Positions 45,945 through 54,332 of a DNA stretch of 64,000 nt are shown one piece after another. Made by a program: the position numbers and the translations under genes. Within the stretch, counting starts at the first letter, position 1; the number at the start of each line of letters is the position of its first letter. The stretch is taken from NCBI RefSeq assembly GCF_900269665.1, contig NZ_LT985361.1, positions 2,344,319-2,408,318 on the forward strand, written 5' to 3'. The DNA is from Nocardia suismassiliense. Its GTDB lineage: Bacteria > Actinomycetota > Actinomycetes > Mycobacteriales > Mycobacteriaceae. The notes beneath the pieces were generated by a model. It was not told the DNA's origin, did no database searches, and was given only the letters and a program-made list of their open reading frames with translations.

Positions 45945-46556
45945 ATGCGGAGCGCTGACCTCCCCAGCCGAGTCATCTTCCTCAACGGGACGTCGAGTGC
46001 AGGCAAGACCACCCTGGCTCGCAGCATCCAGGACGAGAGCGACGTTCCGTTCGTCTATTGGGGAATCGACACGCTTTTCGCCCTGGTGCCGCCGAACTGG
46101 GGCGGCGGACGCGACGGTCCGCTGAGCCGGGCCGGCTTCTGGTACGACCGGACCGGCTGCGACGCGGACGGTCATCCGCAGGTTGTCATCCGCTACGGAC
46201 CGGTGGGGCAGCGAATGCTGCGGTCCGCCTGCGTGGCTGCCGCGGCGTTCGCGCACGGCGGCGACCACCTGATCATCGACGAGATGCTGCTGACCCCCGA
46301 CCTACTGCCGATGTGGCTGACCGCACTGGCCGGGCTGGAGGTTCAGCTGGTGGCCGTCACCTGTCCGCTAGCAGTAGTGGAGCAGCGAGAACGGTTGCGC
46401 AGCAACGAAAACGGGCTGGCGCGGGGGCATTTCCACGCCGTGCACGACCATGGCGGCCGCTACGACATGGTCGTCGACACCACTGCGGGATCGCCCGCCG
46501 AACTGGCGCGAGCCGTGCTGCGACGTGAGCAAGTCGGCGGAGCATGGATGCCCTGA
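45945..46556 (+). CDS. Chloramphenicol phosphotransferase-like kinase
   Basis: The 203-aa P-loop protein reads VIFLNGTSSAGKTTLARSIQ (Walker A about 15-22), then YWGIDTLFALVP where Asp42 corresponds to the catalytic base of the CPT family, and DHLIIDEMLLTP (Walker B-like). The ending with RGHFHAVHDHGGRYDMVVDT matches the family. In Streptomyces, CPT phosphorylates chloramphenicol; here the substrate is unknown and antibiotic resistance should not be assumed. Confidence 0.8.
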   Translation: MRSADLPSRVIFLNGTSSAGKTTLARSIQDESDVPFVYWGIDTLFALVPPNWGGGRDGPLSRAGFWYDRTGCDADGHPQVVIRYGPVGQRMLRSACVAAAAFAHGGDHLIIDEMLLTPDLLPMWLTALAGLEVQLVAVTCPLAVVEQRERLRSNENGLARGHFHAVHDHGGRYDMVVDTTAGSPAELARAVLRREQVGGAWMP

Positions 46557-46671
46557 CGTTCGAGCGGCGACTACGTGATCCGTCAGCCGGTCCTGAAGCA
46601 TCGGGACGAGTGGCGGTCTCGGTGCGGTTGATCGGGGGACGAGCGCAGCTACTGCGGGGCACAATGGGCTG

Positions 46672-47466
46672 GTGGCAACCGGGGGACCCCAGCTGATCGC
46701 GCTGGATGTGGACGGCACGCTGCTCGACACCGGCAGCCCGGTGAGCGAGCGGGTAGCCGCCGCTGTGCGCGCGGCCGTCGCGGCGGGCGCGCACGTCGTC
46801 GTGACCACCGGGCGAACCGTCCTGGCAACCCGTTCTGTGTTGGCCGAGCTCGGCCTCGTCGAAGGGCATGCGCTGTGTTCCAACGGCGCGGTGCACGTCG
46901 ACGTCGCCAAAGGCGAGCCGCTCACCGTGCAGGATTTCGACCCGGCGCCTGCGGTCGTCGCGCTGCGCGCCCTGATCCCGGAGATGATCTTCGCCGTGGA
47001 GAAGGTTGGTGTCGGCTACTGGGCGACCGGCGTCAGCCCGGGACAGTTCTCGCTCGGCGAATACCTGCTCGTCGACCACTCCGCACTGAGTAGCGAGCGC
47101 ACGCCGCGACTCAACGGTTGGTGGCCGCAGGGTTCATTGGCGGAGATGCTGCGCCTACTCGCCGAACTTCAGGTCCCCGGCGCGAGCTGGGTACACGGCG
47201 AATTCGGCCCCTGGCTCACTGTCTCGCGCCAAGGCGTCTCGAAAGGTTGGGCCCTCGAACGTCTCCGCCTGGCTTTGCAGGTGCCCCGCACCGCCACCCT
47301 GGCGATCGGCGATGGCTACAACGATCGCGAAATGTTCCGCTGGGCAGCGCATTCCGTGGCTATGGCGAATGCCCCCGCGGAGGTCCGCGGGTTGGCGGAC
47401 GAGGTCACCGGGGACGTGCTGGAAGACGGCGTCGCCACGGTACTCGAGCGGTGGTTCCGCCCCTGA
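46672..47466 (+). CDS. HAD-superfamily (Cof-type, IIB) phosphatase
   Basis: The 264-aa protein has HAD motif I IALDVDGTLLDT (Asp12, Asp14), motif II TTGRT, a lysine in SKGWALERL, and motif IV GDGYNDREMF. The cap lies between motifs II and III. Such enzymes dephosphorylate sugar phosphates or cofactors such as FMN. GTG 46672 gives a start just before motif I. Confidence 0.88.
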   Translation: MATGGPQLIALDVDGTLLDTGSPVSERVAAAVRAAVAAGAHVVVTTGRTVLATRSVLAELGLVEGHALCSNGAVHVDVAKGEPLTVQDFDPAPAVVALRALIPEMIFAVEKVGVGYWATGVSPGQFSLGEYLLVDHSALSSERTPRLNGWWPQGSLAEMLRLLAELQVPGASWVHGEFGPWLTVSRQGVSKGWALERLRLALQVPRTATLAIGDGYNDREMFRWAAHSVAMANAPAEVRGLADEVTGDVLEDGVATVLERWFRP

Positions 47467-48075
47467 GCGGATCGGCCGTGCGCCGAGAGTGGCCCGCGGC
47501 ATTCTGTACGCGATGTTGCTGCCGTACTCGGAGGGCGGCTGTGGCGCTGGTTCGGGCAGACCTACAGCGCGCGGCGAAACTATCGGTCGGCGCCGACCCG
47601 GCTACGGTCGCAACCGCCGCCACAAACCGGCGACCCGGGTGGTCCATCCTGTTTGGCTGCTAGGCGCAGGAGAGTCGTTGTCCGACAACCCTTCCAGTGG
47701 CGGCATGATTGCGGTCTGCTCCAGTTTGCTGACGGCCGGGATCATTTGGGTTCGGCCGAGCGTGTCCGCCGACGGTCGGTCGGCCTCGTTCCAAGTTCGA
47801 TCTCGCAACGAAGATGCCTCCGCAGCACCGTTCGTATCGTCTGCCGCTCCAGCGGGGATGACCATACGTGTCCTTCCAAGCCTGAAGCCGTTCGCATTGG
47901 CACGGCTTGATGTGGCCCAGATCATATGTCGGCCCATGCCGGATCGCCCGGCCCGCCCCGCCCGCGGTCGATATTCAGTGCCCTGCGGCAGGCTGCGACG
48001 ACCGAGTGCCCCGCAGCGGACTGCGGGGCACTCGGTCGGATTGTTCAGCCGCGACAACGAGGCTGCGGTGGGTGA
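47467..48075. other. 609-nt stretch without a supported gene
   Basis: Several frames are open on both strands but none has motifs, a convincing ribosome-binding site or typical third-position GC. A strong hairpin at its right end is listed separately. Decayed coding sequence is possible between 47,480 and 47,900. Confidence 0.45.
48001..48036 (-). terminator. 16-bp perfect hairpin after the VOC gene
   Basis: ACCGAGTGCCCCGCAG (48001-48016) pairs with CTGCGGGGCACTCGGT (48021-48036) around a 4-nt loop. It lies 39 nt beyond the stop of the minus-strand VOC gene. No U-tract follows. Confidence 0.75.
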
Positions 48076-48483
48076 CTACGCCGGTCCGGTCTTGTCCAGG
48101 ACCTCGAGGTAGTGCGGGTTCGACATCAGGCCGAGGACGTTGCCGAAGGGGTCGACGACCGAGGCGGTCACGAAGCCGGTGTTGCCGCGCGGGGTGATCG
48201 GGTCGTATTCCTTGGCGCCGAGTTCGAGCAGCCGGTCGAAGGTGGCCTGGAGGTCGTCGACGTGCCAGTTGACGATCGCGCCGCCGGGGGCGTTGTGGGC
48301 GCCCGCCGGTCCGTAGGCGCGATTGACGATGCCGAATTCGTGCAGGTAGTCGCCGATGCGGAACTCGTAGTAGCCGCCGGGGACGTGGAAGTACGGCTCG
48401 ACGCCGAGGAACTCGCTGTACCAGTCCTTCGCGGCCTCCAGATCGTCGGCGTAGAACGTGCTCGTCGCCATTCCTCGCAGCAT
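48076..48483 (-). CDS. VOC-family (glyoxalase-like) protein
   Basis: The 135-aa protein shows two beta-alpha-beta-beta-beta units: ATSTFYADDLEAAKDWYSEF (start of unit 1, about residue 6) and GAIVNWHVDDLQATFDRLLE (start of unit 2, about residue 68), ending SVVDPFGNVLGLMSNPH. His/Glu residues could bind metal. Substrate unknown. It is divergent from a WYL regulator gene, with a strong palindrome between them. Confidence 0.85.
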   Translation of the reverse strand: MLRGMATSTFYADDLEAAKDWYSEFLGVEPYFHVPGGYYEFRIGDYLHEFGIVNRAYGPAGAHNAPGGAIVNWHVDDLQATFDRLLELGAKEYDPITPRGNTGFVTASVVDPFGNVLGLMSNPHYLEVLDKTGPA

Positions 48484-48536
48484 GTCAATCTCCTTCTTCG
48501 CTTTGTTCTTTGCTGTTGAAAACCATCATCCGCCCT

Positions 48537-48561
48537 AAAGTGCTCACTGAATGAGCACTTT
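48537..48561. promoter_or_regulatory. Palindromic operator between VOC and WYL regulator genes
   Basis: AAAGTGCTCA (48537-48546) and TGAGCACTTT (48552-48561) are perfect 10-bp inverted arms around CTGAA. It sits 53 nt upstream of the VOC start and 19 nt before ATG 48581, so it can control both genes. It also covers an alternative ATG at 48551, supporting 48581 as the regulator's start. Confidence 0.75.
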
Positions 48562-48580
48562 TTCCGGCAGAATTGTGCGC

Positions 48581-49525
48581 ATGCGAGCGGACAGATTGGT
48601 GGCGATCCTGCTGATGATGCAGACGCGCGGACGGGTGACCGCGGCCGAGGTCGCCGAGGAACTGGAGATCTCGGTCGCCACCGCGCGCCGCGACCTGGAG
48701 GCGTTGTCGATGGCGGGCGTCCCGGTCTACCCGCAGCCCGGTCGCGGCGGCGGCTGGTCACTGGTGGGCGGCGCGCGCACCGACCTCACCGGCTTGACGG
48801 CGGGGGAGGCGCGAGCGTTGTTTCTGCTGGCGGGTCCGTCGGCGAACGCGGTGCCGGAGGTGAAATCGGCGCTGCGCAAACTGGTTCGCGCTTTGCCGCA
48901 GCCGTTCCGCACCGAAGCCGCCGCAGCCGCCGACGCCGTGGTGATCGACCCGGCCCGCTGGGGTCAGACCGACCGCGAACTGCCGCCGGTGGTCGCGCTG
49001 CTCCAGCGAGCGGTGGTGCAGCGCAACAAGGTTCGTCTGCGCTACGCCAGTAAGAAGGGCGAGCACACCGAGCGACTCGTCGACCCGTGGGGCCTCATCG
49101 ACAAGGACGCCATCTGGTACCTCATCGCGGGCACCGACAACGGCCAGCGCACCTTCCGCATCGACCGCATCACCGAGGTCGTCGTCACCGACGAAACCGC
49201 CTACCGTCCAGCCGATTTCGACCTCTCCGCGACCTGGAACGAGGTGGTGGACGAGCTCGAGCAGCGCCGCGCCGCCACCGCCGCCACCGTCCTCATCTCC
49301 GAGCGCCTACTGCCGATCCTGCGCAATCAGCAAGGCAGGCACTGCGTGGTCGACGGCCCGATCGATGACGGCCGCATCCGCGTCCAGGTCACCGCCCCCA
49401 CCGCTTGGATGCTCGCCCAGCAACTGGCCGGTTGGGGAGCCTCCATCGAAGTCCTCGATCCGCCGGAAGTTCGCACCGAACTCGCCCGAATCGGCACCGA
49501 ACTCCTCGAGCGCTATCAGTCCTGA
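48581..49525 (+). CDS. WYL-domain transcriptional regulator (YafY type)
   Basis: The 314-aa protein has an N-terminal DeoR-like winged helix (ADRLVAILLMMQTRGRVTAA, then EVAEELEISVATARRDLEAL) and a WYL domain with DPWGLIDKDAIWYLIAGTD, then RTFRIDRITEV. WYL domains bind nucleic acids or nucleotides. A C-terminal WCX-like part follows. It probably binds the palindrome upstream and controls the divergent VOC gene and itself. Confidence 0.88.
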   Translation: MRADRLVAILLMMQTRGRVTAAEVAEELEISVATARRDLEALSMAGVPVYPQPGRGGGWSLVGGARTDLTGLTAGEARALFLLAGPSANAVPEVKSALRKLVRALPQPFRTEAAAAADAVVIDPARWGQTDRELPPVVALLQRAVVQRNKVRLRYASKKGEHTERLVDPWGLIDKDAIWYLIAGTDNGQRTFRIDRITEVVVTDETAYRPADFDLSATWNEVVDELEQRRAATAATVLISERLLPILRNQQGRHCVVDGPIDDGRIRVQVTAPTAWMLAQQLAGWGASIEVLDPPEVRTELARIGTELLERYQS

Positions 49526-49584
49526 TCTCGGAAATCTTCCGCCTGTTCCCGTTCCGGAATCGCGGCGGTCGTCTTGTGGATAAA

Positions 49585-49596
49585 GTACGACCGTAC
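49585..49596. promoter_or_regulatory. Inverted repeat upstream of TetR gene
   Basis: GTACG-AC-CGTAC is a perfect inverted repeat 36 nt before ATG 49633, within an AT-rich stretch GATAAAGTACGACC that resembles TetR-family autoregulatory sites (ACnnnCGT-type). Confidence 0.5.
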
Positions 49597-49632
49597 GTTC
49601 TTGTATGCAACCTTTCGTGGAAGAATGGAGCC

Positions 49633-50256
49633 ATGCCCGAGCCCACTACCCCGGCCGACCAGCAGCAAGGCACTGATCAGCGCTTGGCGAAAGGCGCGCG
49701 GTCCCGGGCTTCGATCGCCAGGCACGCCGCCGACGTGGCGTCCGTCGAGGGCTTGACCGGCGTGAGTATCGGCAAGCTCGCCGCCGACCTTGGCCTCAGT
49801 AAAAGCGGCATCGCCACCTTGTTCGGCAGCAAGGAGAGCCTGCAACTGGCTGCGGTGAAAACGGCTCGCGAGGTCTTCATCGACCAGGTGATCACACCGA
49901 GCCTGGCCGAGCCCAGCGGCATGCCACGCCTGCGCGCCCTCGTTAACCACTGGTTCGGCCAGGTCGCCGAACCCGCTTTCCCCGGCGGCTGCTTCCGCGT
50001 GGCCACGCTCGCCGAGTTCGACAGTCGTCCCGGCCCTGTTCGGGACGCCATCGCCGCGGACCACCGCGACTTCCTCGCATTCCTGTCCAAAGAGATCCGC
50101 CTCGCACAAGAGCAGGGCCACCTCGGCGAGCGCAACGCCGACATCATCGCTTTCGAACTGGATGCAGTCATCTCGGCCGCCCACACCGCTCGTCAGATGG
50201 ACAACGAGTGGGGAGTCGCGACGGCCAGGGCCATCGTCGACAATCTGCTGGGCTGA
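49633..50256 (+). CDS. TetR-family regulator
   Basis: The 207-aa protein has an N-terminal HTH: ARSRASIARHAADVASVEGL, then TGVSIGKLAADLGLSKSGIA, then TLFGSKESLQLA. The ligand domain has FPGGCFRVATLAEFDSRPGP, which matches the TetR_C subgroup of that motif. The ATG at 49633 follows GAATGGAGCC. No gene follows in the same direction, so targets are its own promoter or distant genes. Confidence 0.87.
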   Translation: MPEPTTPADQQQGTDQRLAKGARSRASIARHAADVASVEGLTGVSIGKLAADLGLSKSGIATLFGSKESLQLAAVKTAREVFIDQVITPSLAEPSGMPRLRALVNHWFGQVAEPAFPGGCFRVATLAEFDSRPGPVRDAIAADHRDFLAFLSKEIRLAQEQGHLGERNADIIAFELDAVISAAHTARQMDNEWGVATARAIVDNLLG

Positions 50257-50278
50257 GCTCTATCTCGGCGGGGCGCCG

Positions 50279-51208
50279 TCAGGCCGACATTGTGAGAGTC
50301 GTGGCGATCGCCGCGTCGTAGCGGTCCCAGACGATGTCGGTCAGAGCTGCGTGCGGGCCGATGACGTTGGCGTGCAGCACATTCGGTGCGGCAGCGACGA
50401 GGCGATCGGTGAGCAAGCCGGGGGCCAGGAACCATGGGGCGACGAGAATATCCTCGGCGCCACGTGTGCGCAGGCGGGAAATCGCCTGCGGCAGTGTTGG
50501 TTCAGTGGTCGCAAAGCAGATCTCGGTGAGGTGCCCGGTGAGTGCGGCAAGGCGGCGGGCCACCTCGGCTGTGCGGGCGTTGGCGGCGGGGGACGAGGAA
50601 CCCACGGCGGCAACGGCGATCCCCAAGCGGTGATTCGGCCGAGCGCCCAGGGGATCTCGCGGGGCCGAGAGGATAGACGCGAGCGCCCCGCCGTCTCGCT
50701 GGGACGCGGTCGCTTCCAGCATGCGATCTCGGCCGGCCGAATAGGTCGCCGCCTCCGCCACGCGATCCCGCAGGGCCGCGATCAGCCGGACATCAGGCCC
50801 GAGAACCCCGGCCTGGGTCAGTTGCAGCTGCGGATGCCGAGTGTGAGCGGCAGCGAGTAGCCCCGGCAAATCCACCCGCGCATGAAAGGCGCTACCCAGC
50901 AACAGCGGCGTGACCACCGCATGGGTATGCCCCTCGGCCGCAACAGCATCCACGACCTGCTCCACCGACGGCGCACTGAGATCGAGAAACGCCAGCCGCA
51001 CATCGAAACCCGGCCGCGCGGCCGCCAGCTCGGCAACAACCGCCGACATCGTCGCAGCCGACCGCGGATCCCGGCTCCCATGCGCCACCGCGATCAGTGC
51101 CGGGCGGCCGCGCGTCGACGCCGGCTCACACTCGAGTGCGCAAGCTGCCAGCGCCCCGCCCACCATAGGAGCGGCGGTCGGCCATGCGATGCCGGACGGA
51201 TCCGTCAT
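50279..51208 (-). CDS. Sirohydrochlorin chelatase-like protein (CbiX/Che1 type)
   Basis: The 309-aa protein has two CbiX-like halves; the first reads IAVAHGSRDPRSA with the metal-binding His, followed by LAFLDLSAPSVEQVVDAVAA and VVTPLLLGSAFHARVD. Such enzymes insert iron into sirohydrochlorin to make siroheme, the cofactor of NirA. It is the last gene of the sulfate-reduction operon, starting 1 nt after the cysN stop, like Rv2393 next to cysH/nirA. Confidence 0.83.
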   Translation of the reverse strand: MTDPSGIAWPTAAPMVGGALAACALECEPASTRGRPALIAVAHGSRDPRSAATMSAVVAELAAARPGFDVRLAFLDLSAPSVEQVVDAVAAEGHTHAVVTPLLLGSAFHARVDLPGLLAAAHTRHPQLQLTQAGVLGPDVRLIAALRDRVAEAATYSAGRDRMLEATASQRDGGALASILSAPRDPLGARPNHRLGIAVAAVGSSSPAANARTAEVARRLAALTGHLTEICFATTEPTLPQAISRLRTRGAEDILVAPWFLAPGLLTDRLVAAAPNVLHANVIGPHAALTDIVWDRYDAAIATTLTMSA

Positions 51209-51209
51209 C

Positions 51210-52505
51210 TCAGACTCCGGTACCGACCTCGACCGCCGACAGCACGTCGCCGACGAGGCCGGCGGCGAGGGTGTTGCCGCCGGACGGGTCGATCAGCAGG
51301 AAGCTACCGGTGTGCCGGTTCACTCGGTAGTCGTCGACGGCGAGTGGTTCGGCGACGCGCAGGGAGACGCGGCCGATGTCGTTGAGGGCCAACGATTCCG
51401 GGTTCGGGTCGGCGATCATGCGCTGCTCGTCGAAGCGCTCCAGCAGGCCGCCGACGATGGCCTGGGTGGTGCGGGTGCCGTGCTTGAGCAGCAGGCGGGC
51501 GCCGGGGCGCAGCGGCTTGTCGCCGAGCCAGCAGACGGTGGCGTCGAAGGTGTCGATCGGTTCGGGGGCGTCGGCGACCGAGGCGATGGTGTCGCCGCGG
51601 GAGATGTCGACGTCGTCGGCCAGGATCAGGGTGACGCTGCGGCCGGTCTGCGCGACCGCGAGTTCACCGTCCGGGGTGTCGATCCGTTCGACGGTGGTGC
51701 GAATCCCGGACGGCAGCACGACCACCTCGTCGCCCGGCGCGACCGCACCGGCCGCGATCTGACCCGCGTAACCGCGGTAGTCGGGGTACTCGGCGGTGCG
51801 CGGCCGGATCACGTACTGCACCGGAAAACGAAGTCCCAGTGTGTGATTGCCGGTACTGTCGGCATCGACCGGCACCGATTCGAGGTGCTCGATCAGCGAG
51901 GGCCCGGTGTAGTACGGGGTGCTGTCCGAGCGCGTGGCGATATTGTCGCCGTGCAGCGCGGAGACCGGAATCTCCACCACGTCGTCGTCGGACCAGCCGA
52001 GGGTGCGGGTGAGCTGATTGAACTCGGCCGAGATCTCGGCGAACACGGTCGCTGCGTCATCGACCAGGTCGATCTTGTTCACCGCGAGCACCAGCTTCGG
52101 CACGCCGAGCAACGCGAGAACCGCAGCGTGCCTGCGGGTCTGCTCGATAACGCCCTTGCGCGCGTCGACGAGCAGGATCACCAGCTGCGCCGTCGACGCA
52201 CCCGACACGGTATTCCTTGTGTACTGCACGTGCCCCGGAGTGTCCGCGAGCACGAAAGAGCGCTGCGGCGTAGCGAAGTAGCGGTAGGCGACATCGATGG
52301 TGATGCCCTGCTCCCGCTCCGCGCGCAGCCCGTCCACGAGCAACGAAAGGTCCGGTGTGGCAAGACCTTTGTCGACCGAGGCGCGGGTCACGGCGTCGAT
52401 CTGATCGGCGAGCACGGATTTCGTGTCGTACAGCAGACGTCCGACCAGAGTGGACTTACCGTCGTCGACAGAACCGGCGGTAGCCAGCCTCAATAGGTCG
52501 GACAT
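51210..52505 (-). CDS. cysN: Sulfate adenylyltransferase subunit 1 (GTPase), CysN
   Basis: CysN hydrolyses GTP to drive APS synthesis by CysD. The 431-aa protein has the P-loop GSVDDGKST (11-19), DTPGH, NKIDLVDD and EF-Tu-like domains 2 and 3 (PGDEVVVLPSGIRT). It lacks the CysC kinase domain fused in mycobacterial CysNC, in keeping with direct APS reduction by the neighbouring CysH. ATG 52505 lies 1 nt after the stop of a 25-codon frame. Confidence 0.92.
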   Translation of the reverse strand: MSDLLRLATAGSVDDGKSTLVGRLLYDTKSVLADQIDAVTRASVDKGLATPDLSLLVDGLRAEREQGITIDVAYRYFATPQRSFVLADTPGHVQYTRNTVSGASTAQLVILLVDARKGVIEQTRRHAAVLALLGVPKLVLAVNKIDLVDDAATVFAEISAEFNQLTRTLGWSDDDVVEIPVSALHGDNIATRSDSTPYYTGPSLIEHLESVPVDADSTGNHTLGLRFPVQYVIRPRTAEYPDYRGYAGQIAAGAVAPGDEVVVLPSGIRTTVERIDTPDGELAVAQTGRSVTLILADDVDISRGDTIASVADAPEPIDTFDATVCWLGDKPLRPGARLLLKHGTRTTQAIVGGLLERFDEQRMIADPNPESLALNDIGRVSLRVAEPLAVDDYRVNRHTGSFLLIDPSGGNTLAAGLVGDVLSAVEVGTGV

Positions 52506-52506
52506 G

Positions 52507-52584
52507 TCAGAAACTACCCTCTCGCTTACGTTCTTTCCGCGCGGCAGGCCCCACACCGCGCACCAACTTCAATGGCGTCGGCAT
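52507..52584 (-). CDS. 25-aa ORF between cysD and cysN that echoes the CysD C-terminus
   Basis: ATG 52584 shares its A with the cysD stop (TGATG), and the frame ends TGA one nt before the cysN ATG. The peptide is MPTPLKLVRGVGPAARKERK followed by REGSF. Its last residues, RKERKREGSF, match the CysD ending MEDRKREGYF, with several synonymous codon differences. Tight coupling on both sides suggests it is translated. It may be a duplicated CysD tail. No known protein recognised. Confidence 0.5.
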   Translation of the reverse strand: MPTPLKLVRGVGPAARKERKREGSF

Positions 52585-53543
52585 CAGAAATAGCCTTCGC
52601 GCTTACGATCTTCCATCGCGGCTTCCGACACCCGGTCGTCGCCGCGGGTAGCACCGCGTTCGGTCAACCGAGAAGCGGCCACCTCGGCGAGGATCGCCGC
52701 GTTGTCGGCCGCATCGGAAAGCACTGCGCCGGTGGACGATCCGTCGCCAACGGTGCGGTATCGCACCGAAAGTGTTTCCAGCACTTCGTCTTCGCGCGGT
52801 CCGCCCCACACACCGGGCGTCATCCACATACCGTCGCGCTGATACACCGGACGCTGATGCGCGTAGTAGATGCTCGCCAGATCGATGTCCTCGCGAGCGA
52901 TGTAGCGCCAGATATCCAGCTCGGTCCAGTTGCTCAACGGGAACACCCGCACATGCTCGCCCGGCGCGTGCCGCCCGTTGTAGAGATTCCACAGCTCGGG
53001 CCGCTGCCGCTTCGGATCCCACTGCCCGAAGGCGTTGCGCAGCGAGAAGATTCGCTCCTTGGCCCGGGACCGCTCCTCGTCGCGGCGGCCGCCGCCGAAG
53101 ACCGCGTCGAAGCGGTGCTCGGTGATAGCGTCCAGCAGCGGCACGGTCTGCAACGGATTACGGATGCCGTCCGGGCGTTCGGTGAGCCTGCCGTCGGCGA
53201 GATAGTCCTCGACCTTGGCGACGTGCAACCGCAGCCCGTACCGCTCGACGATCTTGTCCCGGAACTCCAGCACCTCGGGCAGATTGTGCCCGGTGTCGAC
53301 GTGCAGCAGCGCGAACGGCAGCGGCGCGGGCCAGAACGCCTTGAGCGCCAGGTGCAGCAGCACGGTGGAGTCCTTGCCGCCGGAGAACAGGATCACCGGC
53401 CGCTCGAATTCACCTGCCACCTCACGGAAGATGTGGATCGACTCCGACTCCAGCGCGGCGAGGGTATCGAAATCGCTGATGCCGAAGGCCCGCTCGGTGG
53501 ATTGGTCGCTCACGCGTTCACTCACGTTAATGGTCTCCGTCAT
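52584..53543 (-). CDS. cysD: Sulfate adenylyltransferase subunit 2, CysD
   Basis: CysD makes APS from ATP and sulfate with CysN. The 319-aa protein has the PP-loop SGGKDS (54-59), VDTGHNLPE, and FGGGRRDEERSRAKERIFS. It ends MEDRKREGYF, as usual. ATG 53543 overlaps the cysH stop by 4 nt. Confidence 0.94.
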   Translation of the reverse strand: MTETINVSERVSDQSTERAFGISDFDTLAALESESIHIFREVAGEFERPVILFSGGKDSTVLLHLALKAFWPAPLPFALLHVDTGHNLPEVLEFRDKIVERYGLRLHVAKVEDYLADGRLTERPDGIRNPLQTVPLLDAITEHRFDAVFGGGRRDEERSRAKERIFSLRNAFGQWDPKRQRPELWNLYNGRHAPGEHVRVFPLSNWTELDIWRYIAREDIDLASIYYAHQRPVYQRDGMWMTPGVWGGPREDEVLETLSVRYRTVGDGSSTGAVLSDAADNAAILAEVAASRLTERGATRGDDRVSEAAMEDRKREGYF

Positions 53544-54286
53544 GACTGGTGCAACCCGCATTCGGTCTTGGCGAGGCCGGCCCAACGCCCGCTTCGTGGA
53601 TCGGATCCCGGCTCCGGCTTCCGTGTGCACGGAGCGCAGCCGATGGACGGATACCCCTCCTCCACAAGGGGATTGACGAGGATGCCGTGCTGTTCGATGT
53701 AGTCCTGCATCTCGTCGTCGGACCAGGCGGCGATCGGATTGATCTTCACCAGCCCGAACGCCTCGTCGAACGAGATGAGCGGCGCGTTGGCGCGGGTGGG
53801 CGACTCGACCCGGCGGATACCGGTGACCCACGCGTTGTAACCGCTCAACGACTTCTTCAGCGGAACGACCTTGCGCAGCCTGCAGCACTCGCCGGGATCA
53901 CGCCCGAACAGATCCTTGCCGAGCAGCTGATCCTGTTCGGCGACAGTCTGTTCCGGCCGCACATTGACCACGTTCACCCCGTACACCGCTTCCACGGCGT
54001 CCCGGGTGCCGATGGTCTCGGCGAAGTGGTAGCCGGTGTCCAGGAACAAGACATCGACTCCGGGGCGGACCTGCGCGGCCAGATGCACCAGCACGCCGTC
54101 CTGCATGTTCGAGGCGACGATGTAGCCGCCGGGCGCTTGCGGGTCCGCAGCGGCAGTACCGAAGTTGTCCTCGGTCCACCGCAGCAGGTCGAGCGCCGAA
54201 GCGTCCGGGCCGAGATCGGCCGCACCCTTATCGGCGATGGCTCGGAGCTCTTCCTCGGTCAGCTTTGCCACCAGTTCGGTTGTCAC
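53540..54286 (-). CDS. cysH: Iron-sulfur APS reductase CysH
   Basis: The 248-aa enzyme reduces adenosine phosphosulfate to sulfite with thioredoxin. The four cluster cysteines are in ECCRLRK and IGCAPC, showing a [4Fe-4S] APS reductase rather than a PAPS enzyme. The C-terminal ECGLH holds the nucleophilic Cys. GTG 54286 is preferred (GGGAG 9 nt upstream); longer frames are not family-like. Second gene of the nirA operon. Confidence 0.92.
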   Translation of the reverse strand: MTTELVAKLTEEELRAIADKGAADLGPDASALDLLRWTEDNFGTAAADPQAPGGYIVASNMQDGVLVHLAAQVRPGVDVLFLDTGYHFAETIGTRDAVEAVYGVNVVNVRPEQTVAEQDQLLGKDLFGRDPGECCRLRKVVPLKKSLSGYNAWVTGIRRVESPTRANAPLISFDEAFGLVKINPIAAWSDDEMQDYIEQHGILVNPLVEEGYPSIGCAPCTRKPEPGSDPRSGRWAGLAKTECGLHQS

Positions 54287-54332
54287 AGTTGGTCTCCCGT
54301 CACCTGAGCACGTGCTCTTGCGCAAGCGAGGC

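Noticed and set aside
45945..46556. Chloramphenicol resistance gene
   Set aside because: The fold and catalytic Asp match CPT-like kinases, but many family members do not act on chloramphenicol and nothing here shows that activity.
47602..48057. 151-codon minus-strand frame after the VOC gene
   Set aside because: It crosses a strong hairpin (48001-48036), lacks a family or ribosome-binding site, and codon use is not like the neighbours.
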